Assembly: GCA_026982025.1 (NCBI GenBank)
Contig: JALSHX010000007.1
Coordinates: 1-6,879 of the forward strand
Source: Aquificaceae bacterium
Lineage (GTDB): Bacteria; Aquificota; Aquificia; Aquificales; Aquificaceae
Length of the DNA stretch: 6,879 bases
Reading direction: 5' to 3'
Under the pieces are notes generated by a model. The model was not told where the DNA came from, made no database searches, and was given only the letters and a program-made list of their open reading frames with translations. The translations under genes and the position numbers were made by a program. Below, piece after piece: positions 5,187-6,879 of this stretch (position 1 is the first letter of the stretch; each line of letters opens with the position of its first letter).

Positions 5187-6186
5187 GGAACCTCAAGTCG
5201 TTCTCGTAAAAGGTTTTTATGTTGTCAATGCCGTAATAAAGCATTGCAAGCCTTTCAACGCCCATGCCAAAGGCATAGCCCTGGAAGATATCGCTGTCAA
5301 TGTTGCAGTTTTCAAGAACTGCAGGGTGAACCATTCCGCAACCCATTACCTCAAGCCATCCGGTGTTTTTACAAACCCTGCAACCCTTTTGACCGCAGAT
5401 CATACAGCCTATATCCACTTCAGCGGAGGGCTCAGTAAAGGGAAAATATGATGTTCTGAACCGGACGGGCAGTTCCTCCTCAAAAAATTCCATCAGGAAG
5501 CTCTCAATGACATACCGCATTTCAGGAAAGCTGGCGTTTTCCGATACCACAAGACCCTCTACCTGATGGAACATGGGAGAGTGGGTGGGATCATCATCCC
5601 TCCTGTAAACCTTGCCGGGAGCTACCATCTGAATCGGCGGTTCCTCGCTGAGCATTGTTCTGATCTGAACTGGGGATGTGTGAGTCCTCAAGAGGTATCC
5701 CTCTTTTTTTATGTAAAAGGTGTCCTGCATATCCCTTGCTGGATGGTCGGGAGGAATGTTCAGTCTGTCAAAGTTGTAATCCTCAAGCTCAACCTCCGGA
5801 CCCTCCTTAATGCTGAATCCCTTGGATGTGAATATGTTGAGAATTCTCCTGAGGGTTAAGGTTATGGGATGAAGGCTGCCGATGGGTCTGAAAGCGGGGA
5901 GGGTTAGATCTTCCCACTCCCTCTTAAGGTTTTCTTTAAGCTTTTCCCTTTTGACTTCTTCTTCCTTTGCCTTAAGGGCTTCTTCTATCTGCTTCTTGAC
6001 CTCGTTGACCTTCTTACCGAATTCTTTCCTCTCTTGAGGAGGGAGGTCTTTTATTTTTTTGAGAGCTTGAGTTATTGAACCCTTTTTCCCCAGATACTTT
6101 GCTTTAATCTCCTGAATTCCGGACAGATCTTTAACCCGCTCAATTTCCGAAAGTGCCGTTTCTCTTATGGACTCAATTTCGGTCAT
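5173..6186 (-). CDS. pheS: Phenylalanine--tRNA ligase alpha subunit
   Basis: A full-length 337-residue alpha subunit of the (alpha-beta)2 enzyme that charges tRNA-Phe in the cytoplasm. Residues 1-90 form the Lys/Glu-rich coiled-coil arm that contacts tRNA, including the conserved YLGKKGSIT (31-39). The class II catalytic core follows: GFSIKEGPEVE (123-133, motif 1 region), THTSP (168-172), GKVYRRDDDPTHSPMFHQVEG (191-211, motif 2), FPFTEPSAEVDI (248-259) and GYAFGMGVERLAM (303-315, motif 3). A four-Cys cluster, CMICGQKGCRVC (261-272), matches the CxxCxGxGCxxC found in many bacterial PheS proteins, probably a metal-binding knuckle. The ATG shares one base with the rplT stop (TGATG) and has no strong Shine-Dalgarno, so translation is probably coupled to rplT. 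The partner pheT is not downstream, where a convergent gene lies instead; it must be elsewhere. Confidence 0.97.
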   Translation of the reverse strand: MTEIESIRETALSEIERVKDLSGIQEIKAKYLGKKGSITQALKKIKDLPPQERKEFGKKVNEVKKQIEEALKAKEEEVKREKLKENLKREWEDLTLPAFRPIGSLHPITLTLRRILNIFTSKGFSIKEGPEVELEDYNFDRLNIPPDHPARDMQDTFYIKKEGYLLRTHTSPVQIRTMLSEEPPIQMVAPGKVYRRDDDPTHSPMFHQVEGLVVSENASFPEMRYVIESFLMEFFEEELPVRFRTSYFPFTEPSAEVDIGCMICGQKGCRVCKNTGWLEVMGCGMVHPAVLENCNIDSDIFQGYAFGMGVERLAMLYYGIDNIKTFYENDLRFLRQF

Positions 6187-6536
6187 CAGGCGAGAGCCTT
6201 TTTGGCGGAGGAGACTATTTTCTCAAACGTCTTCGGGTCCTTTACCACAATATCAGCAAGTACCTTTCTGTTTAGCTCAATCCCTGCTTTTTTAAGACCG
6301 TTTATAAATTTGCTGTATGAGAGCCCGTAAGGTCTTACAGCAGCATTTATCCTTGCGATCCACAGCCTCCTGAACTGTCTCTTTCTCTGCCTTCTGTCCC
6401 TGTATTCGTAGTACAGGGCGCGCATAACAGCCTCTTTAGCCCTCCTGTAGGAGGAGTGGCGCATCCCCCTGTATCCCTTTGCCAGCTTCAGGATCTTCTT
6501 CTTGTGCCTCCTTGAAGAGGGACCTTTTACTCTCAC
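6186..6536 (-). CDS. rplT: 50S ribosomal protein L20
   Basis: A 116-residue bL20, the usual length, and rich in Arg and Lys. [25 protein letters not shown] (2-26) is the long N-terminal extension that threads into 23S rRNA, then [27 protein letters not shown], and the globular [26 protein letters not shown] end. L20 is needed early in 50S assembly and in several bacteria represses its own operon by binding mRNA. The GTG start is set by AAGGAGG (6550-6544) seven bases upstream and agrees with the family N-terminus. In most bacteria infC and rpmI precede rplT; here only about 127 bases lie before the divergent proA, too short for rpmI. pheS follows with a one-base overlap. A TATAAT on the minus strand at 6572-6567 would give a leader of about 24 bases. 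Confidence 0.97.
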   Translation of the reverse strand: MRVKGPSSRRHKKKILKLAKGYRGMRHSSYRRAKEAVMRALYYEYRDRRQRKRQFRRLWIARINAAVRPYGLSYSKFINGLKKAGIELNRKVLADIVVKDPKTFEKIVSSAKKALA

Positions 6537-6543
6537 AGCGATG

Positions 6544-6550
6544 CCTCCTT
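6544..6550 (-). promoter_or_regulatory. Shine-Dalgarno AAGGAGG deciding the GTG start of rplT
   Basis: AAGGAGG on the minus strand with a seven-base spacer to GTG 6536-6534 fixes a non-ATG start that also agrees with the bL20 N-terminus (M-R-V-K). Confidence 0.85.
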
Positions 6551-6566
6551 CACTCGGATCATTAGA

Positions 6567-6595
6567 ATTATACTACTTTTTTCTCTATGTGATAG
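6567..6595 (-). promoter_or_regulatory. Candidate promoter of rplT-pheS
   Basis: A perfect TATAAT on the minus strand (6572-6567) has CTATCA (6595-6590, 3 of 6 to TTGACA) at a 17-base spacer. Transcription would start about 6560, just before the Shine-Dalgarno. The -35 lies within the short inverted repeat at 6583-6597. Confidence 0.5.
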
Positions 6596-6597
6596 AG
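6583..6597. promoter_or_regulatory. Perfect 15-bp palindrome CTCTAT-GTG-ATAGAG, candidate operator
   Basis: Six-base perfect arms surround a three-base centre between two divergent units. It overlaps the predicted -35 of rplT and lies five bases upstream of another plus-strand TATAAT (6603-6608). It is not followed by a T-run in either direction, so a terminator is unlikely; a regulator-binding site is the better guess. Confidence 0.4.
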
Positions 6598-6625
6598 CCA
6601 CTTATAATGCGATCAAGCTCATCAA

Positions 6626-6653
6626 TTGTTGTGGCACGCAAATTGCTTATAAT
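6626..6653 (+). promoter_or_regulatory. Candidate promoter of proA, predicted leaderless
   Basis: A perfect TATAAT (6648-6653) has TTGTTG (6626-6631) at a 16-base spacer. The expected start, about 6660, is only about three bases before ATG 6663, and no Shine-Dalgarno precedes the ATG. A second TATAAT lies at 6603-6608 without a good -35. Confidence 0.55.
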
Positions 6654-6662
6654 TTTTAAATC

Positions 6663-6879
6663 ATGGAGGAAAGGGAGATAATCCAATACGCGGAGGAAAT
6701 CCTCAAAAGGTCCAAAAGGGCTCAGAGGCTTGCATCGGGCTTGCCATCGGGCATTAAAAGTAGAACGCTTGAGATTTGTGCTGAGCTAATCAACACGAAA
6801 AGGGAGGAAATAAAAAAGGCAAACTCCAAGGATATTGAGAATGCCCGTAGGATGGGTCTTGCGGGTTCCCTCGTTGACC
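6663..6879 (+). CDS. proA: Gamma-glutamyl phosphate reductase, N-terminal part (3' cut by window edge)
   Basis: Seventy-two codons are visible, from ATG 6663 to the window end, with no stop. The protein begins MEEREIIQYAEEILKRSKRA, continues through RLASGLPSGIKSRTLEICAE, and then has REEIKKANSKDIENARRMGL and AGSLVD. The A..L..A..AQ.LA.LP...K...L..IA..L......I..AN..D...A...GL...L.D pattern is the ProA N-terminus, an aldehyde-dehydrogenase-fold enzyme that reduces gamma-glutamyl phosphate with NADPH to glutamate semialdehyde in proline synthesis. The catalytic Cys lies beyond the window, so activity cannot be judged. The first ~25 residues are the usual helix. A TATAAT nine bases before the ATG and the lack of a Shine-Dalgarno suggest a leaderless message. 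The gene diverges from rplT. Confidence 0.88.
   Translation, partial: MEEREIIQYAEEILKRSKRAQRLASGLPSGIKSRTLEICAELINTKREEIKKANSKDIENARRMGLAGSLVD

Noticed and set aside
5184..5195. TGAGG-AA-CCTCA palindrome at the methyltransferase/pheS junction as a terminator
   Set aside because: A two-base loop cannot form a stable hairpin, the arms are five bases long and no T-run follows.
5397..5406. PheS Cys cluster as a novel zinc insertion
   Set aside because: CxxCxGxGCxxC occurs in many bacterial PheS proteins and is not unusual.
6537..6662. A hidden rpmI (L35) or small RNA gene between rplT and proA
   Set aside because: The gap is shorter than an L35 gene (~195 bases), and apart from promoters and a short palindrome I see no strong fold or tRNA-like pattern.
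1..6879. CRISPR array, insertion sequence, tRNA, rRNA or phage genes
   Set aside because: No regularly spaced repeats, transposase frames, tRNA cloverleaf or rRNA-like sequence was seen; almost all bases are assigned to housekeeping-type genes.

Overview
The window is a dense bacterial chromosome segment with nine genes and no gap over 127 bases. Heavy use of AGG/AGA arginine codons, many Lys/Glu-rich proteins, very short spacers and GTG/TTG starts suggest a thermophilic Gram-negative lineage. A lipoprotein RlpA relative and an Mla-type ATPase point to an outer membrane. The cyclopropane fatty acid synthase would fit Aquificota-like thermophiles, whose lipids are known to include cyclopropane C21 acids. 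That assignment is inference; no marker here fixes the phylum.

Layout, left to right: the 3' part of mutS2 (+, enters from the left edge); a small degenerate EAL-domain gene (-); a divergent pair starting only 9 bases away, a GloC-type metallo-hydrolase (+) overlapped by an Mla-type ABC ATPase gene (+); a cyclopropane fatty acid synthase (-) transcribed behind an RlpA-like lipoprotein gene (-); a UbiE/MenG-like methyltransferase (+) diverging from the lipoprotein gene; pheS (-) coupled behind rplT (-); and the 5' end of proA (+) leaving the right edge.

Three convergent gene pairs all overlap at their 3' ends, by 17, 27 and 14 bases, and the middle overlap is centred inside a near-perfect 13-bp inverted repeat. 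Starts follow a pattern. Genes inside operons, and rplT, have clear Shine-Dalgarno sequences. The first genes of divergent units have none and instead carry a -10-like hexamer about 6-12 bases before the start codon, as expected for leaderless or near-leaderless transcripts.

Functionally the middle of the window leans towards the cell envelope: phospholipid transport ATPase, fatty acid cyclopropanation and a peptidoglycan-associated lipoprotein. It is flanked by translation (L20, Phe-tRNA synthetase), quinone-type methylation, proline synthesis and DNA maintenance genes. I see no mobile element, CRISPR array, tRNA or rRNA, and no clear new multi-gene system. The most interesting signals are an RlpA protein that looks like a degenerate duplication of its own fold, an EAL protein lacking its catalytic glutamates, and the inverted repeats between genes.
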